From contig JADKFV010000041.1 of assembly GCA_016717325.1 (NCBI GenBank), positions 1 through 35,044 of the forward strand: DNA of 35,044 nt, given 5' to 3'. The first letter of the stretch is position 1, and the number at the start of each line of letters is the position of its first letter. The notes under the pieces are model-generated. The model made no database searches and was not told where the DNA came from. It worked only from the letters and a program-made list of their open reading frames with translations. The position numbers and the translations under genes were made by a program. Positions 17,374 through 27,822 of this stretch are shown here, piece by piece. The DNA is from Bacteroidota bacterium. GTDB taxonomy: Bacteria > Bacteroidota > Bacteroidia > AKYH767-A > OLB10.

Positions 17374-17668
17374 TTCATGATAATTAATTTAGATAATCTT
17401 ACTCTTCCACGATTATTTTCCTAACAACAAACAAATCACCGCTTGAAATTTTTAAAAGATACATACCGCTCGCTACATTTTTCAAATAAATGTTTTGCAT
17501 CGTACTCCACTGTGGCAAATTTTGCGAGTAAATTTTGCCCAATAAATCAAATAGTTCTAATGTACCACTTTTATTTTGAGGCAGTAAATAAGAGATTTTA
17601 AATTGACCATTGCTTGGATTAGGGAAAACAGATGCCTTAAAATCATGCGTTGTATAATTTTCTGCCAA
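17126..17668. repeat. Near-identical segment, copy 1 (A3 5' end, spacer, A2 3' end)
   Basis: This segment matches 18621-19166 with one visible substitution and one 3-bp deletion (CTG missing in A2 near 17535). It includes the first ~85 codons of A3, the 25-bp spacer and the last ~90 codons of A2. It shows a tandem duplication with a unit of about 1495 bp. Confidence 0.9.
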
Positions 17669-18868
17669 ACCCAAAGTATCGCAAGCACTACCAGCCAATG
17701 CACCAAGGTAATAATTTGGATGATTGGGTACCGTACGTAAATTAAGAAAAGGCAATGAAATATCATGTTGATGTACATCACATGCCTTGCCTTGGCTGTC
17801 AGGGTAATTTATGTAATGTAGTGCTTGTACACTATTGCCACTCGTTAAATAAATTTTACCATCTGCGGCTATATATTGAAAGAAGAAATCAGTCAGGAAA
17901 GGTGGGAATGGGGAATAAAAAGTATCATTTTCTGCAACTGTATCAAATGATAGTGTATTATAGTCAACTTGGTAAATCAGCCGATTGCCATTTGCAAAAA
18001 CATAATCCCCACTTGGTGAAAAACTATTACCATAAATATGTAAACTGTCAAGTTGAATTTGCTTTTCATTGCTAAATATCCCTGTGCATCTATCAAAATC
18101 TGATAAAACCAAAGTTCCTTTAACAATAAGAGAATCATAAGTTGCAGTGCAAAACCTGTCTCCATTTTGGGAGAATGAAAGATGCATAAGATTATACCAA
18201 GAATATGGAAAATTTAATACTTGACTTGAAATACTTTGCACTCCTTTATTCGTAAAAAGAATTTTGTAATATTCCGAAGAATTATGCTTGCTCAATACTA
18301 TCCACCAATCTCTACCATTGCCATGTTTGCACAATCCAATTCCTCCATTTAAATTGTCGGCCAAAATTAAGGAGTCCTTTAAAATTACTTCGCCCCTACC
18401 ACTATCCAAAGTGATATCTAATACATTAAAATAAAGTGCATTACCAACATATGAAACACCATTCCAAATAACTGTTTGATGAAACAAAACATATTTATTA
18501 CTATCGTCTGGATATGGAATTATGGCATCAGCAAAAGGAACAAAATAAGTATTATTAAAAGTAATACCTGCAAAATTCAAAAGCTTACTACCTCCTTTAA
18601 GTGTGTCGCCTGTACTATTTGCAATCCACACTCCATTACTACTTATTAGTAAATTTCCTGCGCTATCACTTATGTTTGCTTGGCAAGCATCGAACTGAAC
18701 ATTCCTCTTTTCAATTAATAAATTGGCACTATTATTTGTAAATTGTAATCTACCCATATCATCGTTTGGGTTATACCAATAACCCAATAGCCAACTATGA
18801 TTTAGGCCCTGTCCATTGACAATGTTACAAAATTGTAGCATTAGTACAATACAAATTAATTTTTTCAT
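17399..18868 (-). CDS. Secreted T9SS protein, propeller-like (paralogue A2)
   Basis: A 489-residue protein with signal peptide MKKLICIVLMLQFCNIVNGQ, the same propeller-like body signatures as A1 and A3, and a T9SS type A domain (ASVFPNPSNGQFKISYLLP). Its first ~85 residues equal those of A3 and its last ~90 equal those of A1, except for loss of one Ser in the tail (LLGKIYS against LLGSKIYS). Its middle is clearly diverged from both (for example FDRCTGIFSNEKQIQLDSLH). It lies 25 bp after A1 and 25 bp before A3, with the same spacer sequence on both sides. Confidence 0.85.
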   Translation of the reverse strand: MKKLICIVLMLQFCNIVNGQGLNHSWLLGYWYNPNDDMGRLQFTNNSANLLIEKRNVQFDACQANISDSAGNLLISSNGVWIANSTGDTLKGGSKLLNFAGITFNNTYFVPFADAIIPYPDDSNKYVLFHQTVIWNGVSYVGNALYFNVLDITLDSGRGEVILKDSLILADNLNGGIGLCKHGNGRDWWIVLSKHNSSEYYKILFTNKGVQSISSQVLNFPYSWYNLMHLSFSQNGDRFCTATYDSLIVKGTLVLSDFDRCTGIFSNEKQIQLDSLHIYGNSFSPSGDYVFANGNRLIYQVDYNTLSFDTVAENDTFYSPFPPFLTDFFFQYIAADGKIYLTSGNSVQALHYINYPDSQGKACDVHQHDISLPFLNLRTVPNHPNYYLGALAGSACDTLGLAENYTTHDFKASVFPNPSNGQFKISYLLPQNKSGTLELFDLLGKIYSQNLPQWSTMQNIYLKNVASGMYLLKISSGDLFVVRKIIVEE

Positions 18869-19166
18869 TTCATGATAATTAATTTAGATAATCTTACTCT
18901 TCCACGATTATTTTCCTAACAACAAACAAATCACCGCTTGAAATTTTTAAAAGATACATACCGCTCGCTACATTTTTCAAATAAATGTTTTGCATCGTAC
19001 TCCACTGTGGCAAATTTTGCGAGTAAATTTTGCTGCCCAATAAATCAAATAGTTCTAATGTACCACTTTTATTTTGAGGCAGTAAATAAGAGATTTTAAA
19101 TTGACCATTGCTTGGATTAGGGAAAACAGATGCCTTAAAATCATGCGTTGTATAATTTTCTGCCAA
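18621..19166. repeat. Near-identical segment, copy 2 (A2 5' end, spacer, A1 3' end)
   Basis: Partner of the 17126-17668 segment, offset 1495-1498 bp. Divergence resumes at both ends within the coding sequence, so the copied tract does not follow gene borders. A second pair of long near-identical tracts links A3 (about 16463-17109) with A1 (about 19456-20102) at an offset of 2993 bp, about two units. Confidence 0.9.
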
Positions 19167-20363
19167 GCCCAAAGTATCGCAAGCACTGCCAGCCAGCGCA
19201 CCCAAATAGTAATTTGGATGATTAGGCACAGTACGAAAATTAAAAAATGGCAATGCAATATCATGCTGATGCACATCGCATGCTTTGCCTTGGCTATCAG
19301 GTAAATTAATATAATGCAATGCTTGCACACCATTACCACTTGTTAAGTATATTTTGCCATCAGCTGCTAAATATTCTAATAAAAAATCAGTTTGAAATGG
19401 TGGGTTTGGAGAATAGAATGTGTCATTAACTGCAACAGTATCAAATGATAAAGTGTTATAATCGACTTGATAAATATGTTGAGTTCCATTAGCATATACT
19501 AATTCGCCACTTGGCGAAAAGGCATTTCCCCACAAATAATAATCATCCAACTGAATGCTTTTTTCAGTACTGAATGTTCCGTTGCATCTATCAAAATCGG
19601 CAAGTACTAAAGTGCCATTTGCAAGCAATGAATCATAAGTCATCGTGCAAAATCTATCTCCGTTTAATGAAAAACACAAGTGCATCACATTGTATGATGA
19701 ATACGGGAAATTTAAAATTTGACTTGAAATATTTTGCACGCCTTTATCTGTAAATAAAATCTTAAAATATTCAGATGTATTATGTTTACTCAATACTATC
19801 CACCAATCACGCCCATTACCATGTTTGCACAATCCAATTCCCCAATTAGTTGTGTCCGCAAAGATTAATGAATCTTTTATAATTACTTCACCTCTACCAC
19901 TATCTAAAGAAATATCAATAATATTACAATATAGACCATAAGAAGGATATGACTTTCCATCAAAAGTTATCGTTTGATGAAACAGCACAAATTTCGTACT
20001 ATCATCGGGATATGGAATTATTGCATCAGCAAAAGGAACACCAAAAGTTTTGTTGAATGATATACCCGCAAAATTCAATAATTTCCCACCACCTTTAAGT
20101 GTATCTCCAGTTTTGTTTGCAATCCAAACTCCATTACTACTTATTAATAGATTTCCTGCGCTATCGCTAATGTTGGCTTGGCATGCATCAAAAGGGATTA
20201 ACCTTTTTTCAATTATTAAAGTATCGGAACTTGATGTAAAATTTATGCGGCCTTTATCATAGCTATATGGCCAATAACCCAATAGCCATGTATGATTTAA
20301 TCCTTGGCTTAAACAAAAATTGCAACAACAAATGAGCAATAAAATTAACTTTTGTGTTCTCAT
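18894..20363 (-). CDS. Secreted T9SS protein, propeller-like (paralogue A1)
   Basis: A 489-residue protein with signal peptide MRTQKLILLLICCCNFCLSQ and a distinct first ~55 residues (GYWPYSYDKGRINFTSSSD). From DACQANISDSAGNLL onward its middle is almost identical to A3, and its T9SS type A C-terminus (ASVFPNPSNGQFKISYLLP, GTLELFDLLGSKIYS) almost identical to A2. It overlaps the stop of the giant gene by 4 nt (ATGA), so its translation is probably coupled to it. The family appears to be a surface beta-propeller of unknown ligand. Confidence 0.86.
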   Translation of the reverse strand: MRTQKLILLLICCCNFCLSQGLNHTWLLGYWPYSYDKGRINFTSSSDTLIIEKRLIPFDACQANISDSAGNLLISSNGVWIANKTGDTLKGGGKLLNFAGISFNKTFGVPFADAIIPYPDDSTKFVLFHQTITFDGKSYPSYGLYCNIIDISLDSGRGEVIIKDSLIFADTTNWGIGLCKHGNGRDWWIVLSKHNTSEYFKILFTDKGVQNISSQILNFPYSSYNVMHLCFSLNGDRFCTMTYDSLLANGTLVLADFDRCNGTFSTEKSIQLDDYYLWGNAFSPSGELVYANGTQHIYQVDYNTLSFDTVAVNDTFYSPNPPFQTDFLLEYLAADGKIYLTSGNGVQALHYINLPDSQGKACDVHQHDIALPFFNFRTVPNHPNYYLGALAGSACDTLGLAENYTTHDFKASVFPNPSNGQFKISYLLPQNKSGTLELFDLLGSKIYSQNLPQWSTMQNIYLKNVASGMYLLKISSGDLFVVRKIIVEE

Positions 20364-23300
20364 TTTAATATGACCAATTTTTTTAAATAATTTTTGCCAG
20401 AATTTGTCGTGTAAATTAATTTGTAAAATCCATTACATACTCCTATTAAATTCAAATTGGCTATTGTCAAATTATTTACTTTTTGTGCAACTACTACTTT
20501 GTTCTGATTATCTAAAATTTGCAAATCTCCATCTAATTCGCTGCGGTCCGCAAAATATATCGTTGCCATATTTTTTATTGGATTTGGAATAACAATTAAT
20601 TCAGATTCTATTGCAATACTATCAATAAAGCTACTCCTAAAATATCCTTCCAAAGCACATACAAATCTATCATCAAATAATGTAGTATCTAATTCACTTT
20701 CCAATAATGCGCGTGCAAGATACACTGCAACTCCGCCAGAATGAGGACATTGATTAGCTACATAATACTGTTCTGCATTTGCTTGTACGAGGTCGAAACC
20801 ATTGTTTAGTAGCCAATTTAAAATTATTGAATTGACTGCCTTTCTGTTCTCATCTGGAGTTCCCCGTTCATTAATACTTTCATTGATTAATAGTGCAACT
20901 TGCAATAATTGTTCACGACCTGCAAATTCAGTCCCAAAAAATTGATTTCGTATTTCAAATAAAAGATTTAAATTCTCAATATTTAATTGTCGATTTAAAT
21001 AATTTTCCAAGCTATCATCAAATGAAATTAGATTTATTAGTGAATCAATTTTATTTTGATTAATGTTTAACTCAAGTAAGGTGTTTTCATTTATTTTGTA
21101 AAACAATGAAATTGATTCCTCTGTTTTTGCAATCAATCCGATGGCTTCATTTTCATTAGCTTCAACAAATTGGGTGCGCTCCAAATCATTTATATATCTT
21201 AAACTATCCTCAATTAAATTTCTATATGCTTGCTCATCGGCTGATTGACCAGTTTCATCAATAAATTGTGAACTTACAATACTGTCTTGTATTAATCTAT
21301 CAAAAACAATATCTGAAATTTCTCCATCGCTCCTGATAATATTACAACTTAAATTTAGGTTACAAAATTGAGTTATGCCAGGGAATGGGTTGAACCAACC
21401 TGCATTAAATGCAGGGGTAACGGGTAGTACAAACGGCCCATCAAATTGGTCAACAACAAATAGGGATAATAATTGATTTGGTGGAGTGTTATTATTCACC
21501 GCCCCAAACCCACTACCAAAGGGACCATAAAAATTATTCCCTCTGTGCGTTTGCGTATCTATGATTGCTGTACTACTTAATCGTAGTCCTTCATAGGCTT
21601 TGTATAATTCATTTCCCTGCATGTAAGTACCGCCACATGTGCCTTCAAAAAACACACCCCAACCAACGGAATCAACTGTGTTGCATATATAAGTGTTGCT
21701 TGTACTCCATGAGGTACTAAGTCCAACTTGTACAGTATCGTTTGCATTGCTTCCGTTAATGTTGTTGCAACTTATGGTTGTGCTGTTACTATTGCTTGCA
21801 CTTATACCGCGAGATAAAATTCCGTTGTTGCCTTTTACTCTTACATTATTATAGCGTACAATTGCTTTGTAGGCATTGTTTAAAAAGATTGCATCGCTTG
21901 CATTATTTAAGGTTACAATATTATCAGCTACATTGTAATTGGCATTTACATTTGCAACTACTTCGTTTATATTTATTCCTTTTCCATTAAGGCTACCGCT
22001 AATATTAATAATGTTACTTTCAATATTTACACCCCCACCACCAACATTGTTATTACAACTAATGCCTCGGCTGCCCGCCTCTATACGGTTACCATATACG
22101 TTGGCTTTTTGTAATTTGTTATTGTTGTTTATGCTTACTGCTATAGCTACATTTTTAATTAGGTTGCCAATTACTGCAATGTTTGAACTGCTGCTATAAA
22201 CTCCACGCCAGCTATCGTGTGCGGTGGCAGTGGCGGTGTTAGTGAGTGGTGTTACAGTCATATCGCAAATTACTGCACCAGTATCTGTCATTGCCACATA
22301 AGCTGCGCTGCGCTTGTTGCCGTTGGTAGAAAGTGGCCTTATTAAATATGCTTCGGTGTTTCGTATGCGGGTGATTGCGTTGTGCGCTATTAGTCCATTT
22401 GCAGCATCATGTAATTTATTTGGTGGCATTGTTAAATCACCAATATCGTATTTTACATTTTGCAAATAAATGCGTGCATACATAACGGTGTCTGTAAACG
22501 TTTGTCCTGTGTATGGTGATTTCAATTTACTTATTTGTGCAATTTCTGTTCCTGTTATGTGACCATAGCAATTGTTGTAGCTTGCATTGTTTGTTGTAAT
22601 AGTATCTGCCATTCGCACACCGGTAATGCAATTAAATATGACACTGTTTTCTATTGTGACACCGTTGCTTTGCCGCGCCCACAATCCGTTTTCGGCATCA
22701 TACACACGGCTGTTTTTCATTTCTATGTTGGCGTTTTCTTCGAGGTAAATGCCTTTCCACATTTCGGTGCAACTGTAATATATATTCAAGGAATCGGTAA
22801 GCGTGGCATTGCCAAGTACAATAATATTACTGCCAGGGTAAGTAATTATTACGCAATTAATAATACTAAAATCGGCATCAATATAAAAACGGCCTGTGAG
22901 TAAAATGGTGTCGTTTGTAATCACGCCATTGGGATATGTTGCTGAAGAATAAGCGCTGTCTGCAATTACTTCATAGTTGTTTTCAAAGCATGGTGGGTTT
23001 ACTTGAACACATACGCTGTCGGTAATGGTGTCGGTTGCGTTACTTAGCATCGCTACATTCCAAGTGCTATCACAACCATTGCTCACGGTAAAATATCCTT
23101 GCACCGTAAACGTACTATCGCCTTGCGCATCCAACACAATGTATGCAGGGAATGGGTTTGGTGGTATCACGGTAAAATTATTCGGAAATAAATCACTCAC
23201 AATTACAGATTGCGGGCTTCCATTGTTTGCTGTGACAGTTACTGTATACGTTATGGTGTCGTTTACATTGATGGTATCGGTGTTTGCCGTTTTGGTGATG

Positions 23301-26300
23301 GTAAAGCAATCCGTACAATTACTGGTGCTATCCCAAGTAAACAAGCTGCCGTTGGTGGTTGCGCTTAGGGTGTTGTTGCAAAAGTTGCGGCCATGTACTG
23401 TTATTGTGTGGGGCGATGGGCCTGTGAAAATATCGCAATGGGCTTCCAGTTCAAAATAAAAATAAAGGAATGCACTATCTCCAATTAATGTGCCGCTTGT
23501 AAAACCAAGTGTGGCCATTTGTGTACTATCTACAAACCAATGATTGAGTTCTGTTGTTGGTGAAAGTATCACACTATCGGTTAAATTTTTCACAGATTTT
23601 AGCCATGCGTTATTTACAATAAATTCTGTGGGTGAATTATTTATCATCACACTATCAATATAAACTTCGCCATTTCCAATGCGGTATATGTCCATCATTT
23701 TTACAAATGGTTTGCACAGGCTGTAATTTGTTGGTGCTACTTTTCCGTTGGTTGCAATGGCTGTGCTATCATCTTCAATTATTACTTGCCAGTTTACAGT
23801 ATCACATATATTTGCAAATACTAAAGGCGTATCGGGATAGCCCTCACAGTTATAGCCAGCTACAAAATTAAAAGCGGTACTATCTTGACAAGTACTATAA
23901 TCGGCACAAAGTTTTCCTTTAATATTTTTATCAACCAACAATAAATTTTGCACAGGAATATAAAAATTTCCAATGCTACTGATGGGATTACCGCCAGTGG
24001 GTGTAAACGTCCAATTGCTTAGCCAGCTTATGTTTGGTACAGCTACAAATACATTGGGTGCTGCATGTGTGTAAAAATAAATGGGGCCGGGCAAACTATC
24101 AACTTTGGCATAAGGATTAGTAAATTCAACATCCCAACATATACGGTGCGTTTTTACATCTTGCGTTGGCGGTGTAATTACTATTTGTAAATTGGCTTGA
24201 GTTGTGTGATTAAAATTTAATGGTGTTTGGTGCAGCGTATCGGTATAGCTACAAAATGAATTTGCAAAACAACTAATTGTTGCTGTATCAATAATTAATT
24301 GTACGGCACTATCAACCCAAAAAAATGTATTAACGTTGCAAGTGATTGGCACAAAATTGACGATGATTGTGTTTTGATAATATCCATCTTTTACGTAAGG
24401 CAAGGTGTCGGCAAATACAGTGCCTGTAATATCGGTATCGCGCAAGCAAGTTGGAGGTAGTAAACTATCGTAATAGATAGTAATGGTGTCGTTAACCGCT
24501 GCGGTCAAAATAAATTGATTTGTGTCGGTGTAAACATTATTCCAAAGCGTGTTGTAATAATGTGCTGTATCATTTACTGTATATCCGGGTGGTACATAAA
24601 ATTTTACTTGCTTATTATTCAATGCAGGTGGGCGATACTCGTAAGGATAAATATCTAAAATATTTCCTGCGGTACTGTGTACTGTTGTAATTTCTAAATT
24701 AATTCCACAATTACTATTGTCGGCTTCGTAACCTATTCCACCTACACGTACTTCTTGTGTGAAAAAATAATGTGTAGCTCCGGTAAATTCGCAGAAGAAT
24801 AAAAACGTGTCGGCAAATGCTTGGTTTATTAATGTGTATGCAGGCGTGTCTATATAAAGTATGGTATAACCTGTATCGTGCAAACTCACAGTATCGTTAG
24901 GGTTTTGACCATGGAATGTATAAGCATTACTATCCTTAGGCGAGCCGCTCATCCATGTTTGCACATCAATATCTATTTTATGTTGCACTGTTTTCAACGT
25001 TGCATTGTTGCCATAATTCCAAGTGTTACATTCAAGGTATCGTGTGCTTAGGCGATAGCGTTGGTTTACATCGTAGCCGTTAAAAGTTCCATCGTTATAA
25101 AGTATGTTGCTATTTGCAGGATTTAAAATGTACTGCGCAGAATTATTTAATGCACTAAATGTGTAGTAAAATTTATTTTGTGTAGTTATCATCTGCATAA
25201 AATTTGCCATGCTTGCTGTTGGTACAAATATATGCAATATAGTTTTAAAATTAGCACTCACTTCAAATTTATCGCAATCGATGCAAGGCGCAAGTGCAGT
25301 ATCAATATCTATATAAAAATCGTAACCTACAGGCGTGAGGCCAAGCGTATCGAATGCACTTGGAATGATTACACTAATGTTGAGGTAATTTAATTTTGCA
25401 CCAAGTGCTTGCATTTGCGCATAGCTGTAACCGCCAAGTGTAGGGTCACCGTCTTGCAAATGAGCAGTAACATAATCTTGCAACATATCGCCAACGCTAC
25501 TATTGTTGCGCGCAATTTTATTGCTATGGTTAATGTAATATGAACTGTCAGGTGTAACTTGCAACAGGCTGTCATCGGCAATGCCATCGTTGTTGCTATC
25601 TTGTAAACCAAACGATGTGCGCGATAGTCGGTAGCGGTCTGCAATTACACCTGGTGCTAAGCAACCTGGGCAATGCACATGTATAATATGCTCGGCTGTT
25701 GCAAGCGGAATAAATGCTTGGCCTGTATTAAATGTTGGTTGCGTATCGTGGTTGGGGGTTGGATATACGGCCCCAATGCAACTGCCTGTGGCATCGGGCA
25801 TGATGTGGCTCGAAATGCCTATGTGTACTGGGTTGTCGTTAGTAGTATCGCCACAATAAGATTGCACAGTGAGGGCAAGTGTGCCTTGCTCCATCATCAT
25901 TTTTAAGGTATCGCTAAAGTGAAAATAAAAATAATACGACCCCGGCTTGCATAAAGTATCATTAACATTATCGTAAAAATAATCGGGGTATACAGCTATA
26001 GTTATGGTGGTATCCTTATACAAATGTACTTGCCATGGTTGCTGTATACGTAGGCCACGACCAAGGTCAACTCTCACTCGCCAAATTCCATCAGCATGGC
26101 ATGCAGTGTCGGTAAATTTTTGTGTGCAACCAAGGTATTGAAACATACCAGCCAAGTTTTGATTAACAAATTTGCGCACATCAACTTGCAGCGGCAGCGA
26201 ATCGCCAAACATGCTATCAACAGGCACTGTGAGCTGTGTGGTGGATGGAAACATTTGTAGTTGTTGGTGTATGTTTGAATTTCCGCCAACCATTTCTCTA

Positions 26301-27712
26301 CTGAGCACTTTAGTTTTGCCTGCCTTGGGGCCACATATACTTATGGGTGTTGCATCAATTCTCCAATGGTTTAATATTTTTGCGTTGTCCAATAAAATGG
26401 GATTGTCTTCGGCACATCGAAACGTTTTAAATTTAATACGGAGCGTATCCCCTATTAAAAAATCGGCTGCTTTTATTGTAAGCCACTTTAATGGGTCGGT
26501 AATATAAATACTGCAAAGTTGTGCCGAAGCGTAAGAAATAGTATCGTACAAAATGCTGCTGCCAGTGCGCATAATTTGCAATGATGATGTTGGGATTATA
26601 GTTAATGCAGGTTCACCAAAGCCCTGTGTATAGTACGAAAGCGCACTACTGTGCAATGTAACTATGAGTGTATCCATTGCGCCAATACTTGCAGCATCAT
26701 GCACTACAATGTATTCCCAATCTACCATGGCCGTATCGTTAAAGCAACTAAAATCTTGTGTGCCATTTAGTGCAGGTGATATTTCAATAATTTTTGCAGC
26801 GGGTGAATCGTTGCTCGTAATAAAATAATTAAACACCTCTTGCCGCACACAAGCATCACAAAATAAATTACCAAACGTAGTATCATAATCACATTGCCAC
26901 TGCAATATGCAAGTGTTGGTGCAAATAGGAAAGATACAACTATCTGCAATTGCACGTTGTCGAATGTATAATGAACCGTTAATCGGAGGTATGACCACAT
27001 TCGCGATTGTGTTTTGCGTATAATTTGTAAAGTTGATGCCGTTTGTACTGTACGCAAAAGAATCAATCGTTCCAAAGCCGCACATTGTTTCATCACCTGC
27101 ATCATACCTAAAACGTATATGGGCAGGGAGGTTGCTGTAATTGGTGTATCGTACTGTAATGTAATTTGTATTGAGATAATTTACTTTATAACTGGTGCTT
27201 AAATTATCTAATTGCACGGTGGGGGATGATAAATTTGTACGTAATGTTATGTTGTTTCCTCCATTTATTAAAAGCGTTATATTTGGAATTGTAAATACTT
27301 GTTGCAAATTATAAGTTGATTGACTGTTGCCGACTGATGCAACGGAGCAATCTACTAATACTCTGTACTGTAAAAATACTGTCGCATTATTTGGCGCAGT
27401 TATGTTGCACATCATGCTCCCTGCACTATCAACACTTATTAAGTTGCCACCATTTAATGATGTAAAAAGAATCACAACTTGTGGGTGTGTTCCTTGGCCA
27501 CCGCAATTGTTGGGCGGTGACGCAAGTGTTGCGTTTATCGTTAATGTATGCGGTCCAGTTGAGATATACGTAAGCGTAAAAATGCTGTCGATGCAACCAC
27601 CGTACTCAAAGGGTTGTGTGGCTGTGGCTGTGATGATTTGCGCTCCTGCATTTGTTGCTGTGCAACAAATAATAATTAATGCTGCCACGTAGTGGCGGCA
27701 TTTTGTTTTCAA
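20360..27712 (-). CDS. Giant secreted surface protein with DUF11-like, beta-helix and T9SS domains
   Basis: The open frame reaches an ATG at 27976 (2538 residues), but the first 88 residues look like chance translation of a hairpin-rich leader. A TTG at 27712 starts MKTKCRHYVAALIIICCTAT, an ideal signal peptide cut before Gln (NAGA/Q), giving 2450 residues. The long N-terminal part is Thr/Asn-rich beta-sandwich-like sequence with many Cys. A DUF11-like repeat (DTITYTVTVTANNGSPQSV, VSDLFPNNF) leads into a parallel beta-helix region (MKNSRVYDAENGLW, VYGNRIEAGSRGISCNNN), a helical spacer, and a T9SS type A tail (IVIPNPIKNMATIYFAD, NGFYKLIY). It is likely an adhesin or matrix protein at the cell surface. 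It heads the operon of A-type paralogues. The exact start is uncertain. Confidence 0.82.
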   Translation of the reverse strand: MKTKCRHYVAALIIICCTATNAGAQIITATATQPFEYGGCIDSIFTLTYISTGPHTLTINATLASPPNNCGGQGTHPQVVILFTSLNGGNLISVDSAGSMMCNITAPNNATVFLQYRVLVDCSVASVGNSQSTYNLQQVFTIPNITLLINGGNNITLRTNLSSPTVQLDNLSTSYKVNYLNTNYITVRYTNYSNLPAHIRFRYDAGDETMCGFGTIDSFAYSTNGINFTNYTQNTIANVVIPPINGSLYIRQRAIADSCIFPICTNTCILQWQCDYDTTFGNLFCDACVRQEVFNYFITSNDSPAAKIIEISPALNGTQDFSCFNDTAMVDWEYIVVHDAASIGAMDTLIVTLHSSALSYYTQGFGEPALTIIPTSSLQIMRTGSSILYDTISYASAQLCSIYITDPLKWLTIKAADFLIGDTLRIKFKTFRCAEDNPILLDNAKILNHWRIDATPISICGPKAGKTKVLSREMVGGNSNIHQQLQMFPSTTQLTVPVDSMFGDSLPLQVDVRKFVNQNLAGMFQYLGCTQKFTDTACHADGIWRVRVDLGRGLRIQQPWQVHLYKDTTITIAVYPDYFYDNVNDTLCKPGSYYFYFHFSDTLKMMMEQGTLALTVQSYCGDTTNDNPVHIGISSHIMPDATGSCIGAVYPTPNHDTQPTFNTGQAFIPLATAEHIIHVHCPGCLAPGVIADRYRLSRTSFGLQDSNNDGIADDSLLQVTPDSSYYINHSNKIARNNSSVGDMLQDYVTAHLQDGDPTLGGYSYAQMQALGAKLNYLNISVIIPSAFDTLGLTPVGYDFYIDIDTALAPCIDCDKFEVSANFKTILHIFVPTASMANFMQMITTQNKFYYTFSALNNSAQYILNPANSNILYNDGTFNGYDVNQRYRLSTRYLECNTWNYGNNATLKTVQHKIDIDVQTWMSGSPKDSNAYTFHGQNPNDTVSLHDTGYTILYIDTPAYTLINQAFADTFLFFCEFTGATHYFFTQEVRVGGIGYEADNSNCGINLEITTVHSTAGNILDIYPYEYRPPALNNKQVKFYVPPGYTVNDTAHYYNTLWNNVYTDTNQFILTAAVNDTITIYYDSLLPPTCLRDTDITGTVFADTLPYVKDGYYQNTIIVNFVPITCNVNTFFWVDSAVQLIIDTATISCFANSFCSYTDTLHQTPLNFNHTTQANLQIVITPPTQDVKTHRICWDVEFTNPYAKVDSLPGPIYFYTHAAPNVFVAVPNISWLSNWTFTPTGGNPISSIGNFYIPVQNLLLVDKNIKGKLCADYSTCQDSTAFNFVAGYNCEGYPDTPLVFANICDTVNWQVIIEDDSTAIATNGKVAPTNYSLCKPFVKMMDIYRIGNGEVYIDSVMINNSPTEFIVNNAWLKSVKNLTDSVILSPTTELNHWFVDSTQMATLGFTSGTLIGDSAFLYFYFELEAHCDIFTGPSPHTITVHGRNFCNNTLSATTNGSLFTWDSTSNCTDCFTITKTANTDTINVNDTITYTVTVTANNGSPQSVIVSDLFPNNFTVIPPNPFPAYIVLDAQGDSTFTVQGYFTVSNGCDSTWNVAMLSNATDTITDSVCVQVNPPCFENNYEVIADSAYSSATYPNGVITNDTILLTGRFYIDADFSIINCVIITYPGSNIIVLGNATLTDSLNIYYSCTEMWKGIYLEENANIEMKNSRVYDAENGLWARQSNGVTIENSVIFNCITGVRMADTITTNNASYNNCYGHITGTEIAQISKLKSPYTGQTFTDTVMYARIYLQNVKYDIGDLTMPPNKLHDAANGLIAHNAITRIRNTEAYLIRPLSTNGNKRSAAYVAMTDTGAVICDMTVTPLTNTATATAHDSWRGVYSSSSNIAVIGNLIKNVAIAVSINNNNKLQKANVYGNRIEAGSRGISCNNNVGGGGVNIESNIINISGSLNGKGININEVVANVNANYNVADNIVTLNNASDAIFLNNAYKAIVRYNNVRVKGNNGILSRGISASNSNSTTISCNNINGSNANDTVQVGLSTSWSTSNTYICNTVDSVGWGVFFEGTCGGTYMQGNELYKAYEGLRLSSTAIIDTQTHRGNNFYGPFGSGFGAVNNNTPPNQLLSLFVVDQFDGPFVLPVTPAFNAGWFNPFPGITQFCNLNLSCNIIRSDGEISDIVFDRLIQDSIVSSQFIDETGQSADEQAYRNLIEDSLRYINDLERTQFVEANENEAIGLIAKTEESISLFYKINENTLLELNINQNKIDSLINLISFDDSLENYLNRQLNIENLNLLFEIRNQFFGTEFAGREQLLQVALLINESINERGTPDENRKAVNSIILNWLLNNGFDLVQANAEQYYVANQCPHSGGVAVYLARALLESELDTTLFDDRFVCALEGYFRSSFIDSIAIESELIVIPNPIKNMATIYFADRSELDGDLQILDNQNKVVVAQKVNNLTIANLNLIGVCNGFYKLIYTTNSGKNYLKKLVILK

Positions 27713-27822
27713 GTTGCTTTGCAACTTGTTTTGGTTGTTGCCTTGCAACAAGTAAATTATGTTGCGTAGCAACAAAGAAATTGTGTTGCCACCACGTGGC
27801 AACGTGCTGAACACTTTGTTCA
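27650..27822. repeat. Cluster of seven mini-hairpins, all with 3-nt loops
   Basis: Seven short inverted repeats follow one another: 27650-27670 (9-bp arms, loop TGT), 27681-27699 (8, one G-T pair, GTA), 27710-27728 (8, TTT), 27735-27751 (7, CTT), 27760-27774 (6, GTA), 27785-27803 (8, CAC) and 27808-27822 (6, CTT). Gaps between them are 4-10 nt. Four share the theme (G)TTGC-N3-GCAA(C). The proposed TTG start of the giant gene lies inside the third stem; five of the seven thus lie at or before the start and two in the signal-peptide codons. Confidence 0.85.
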
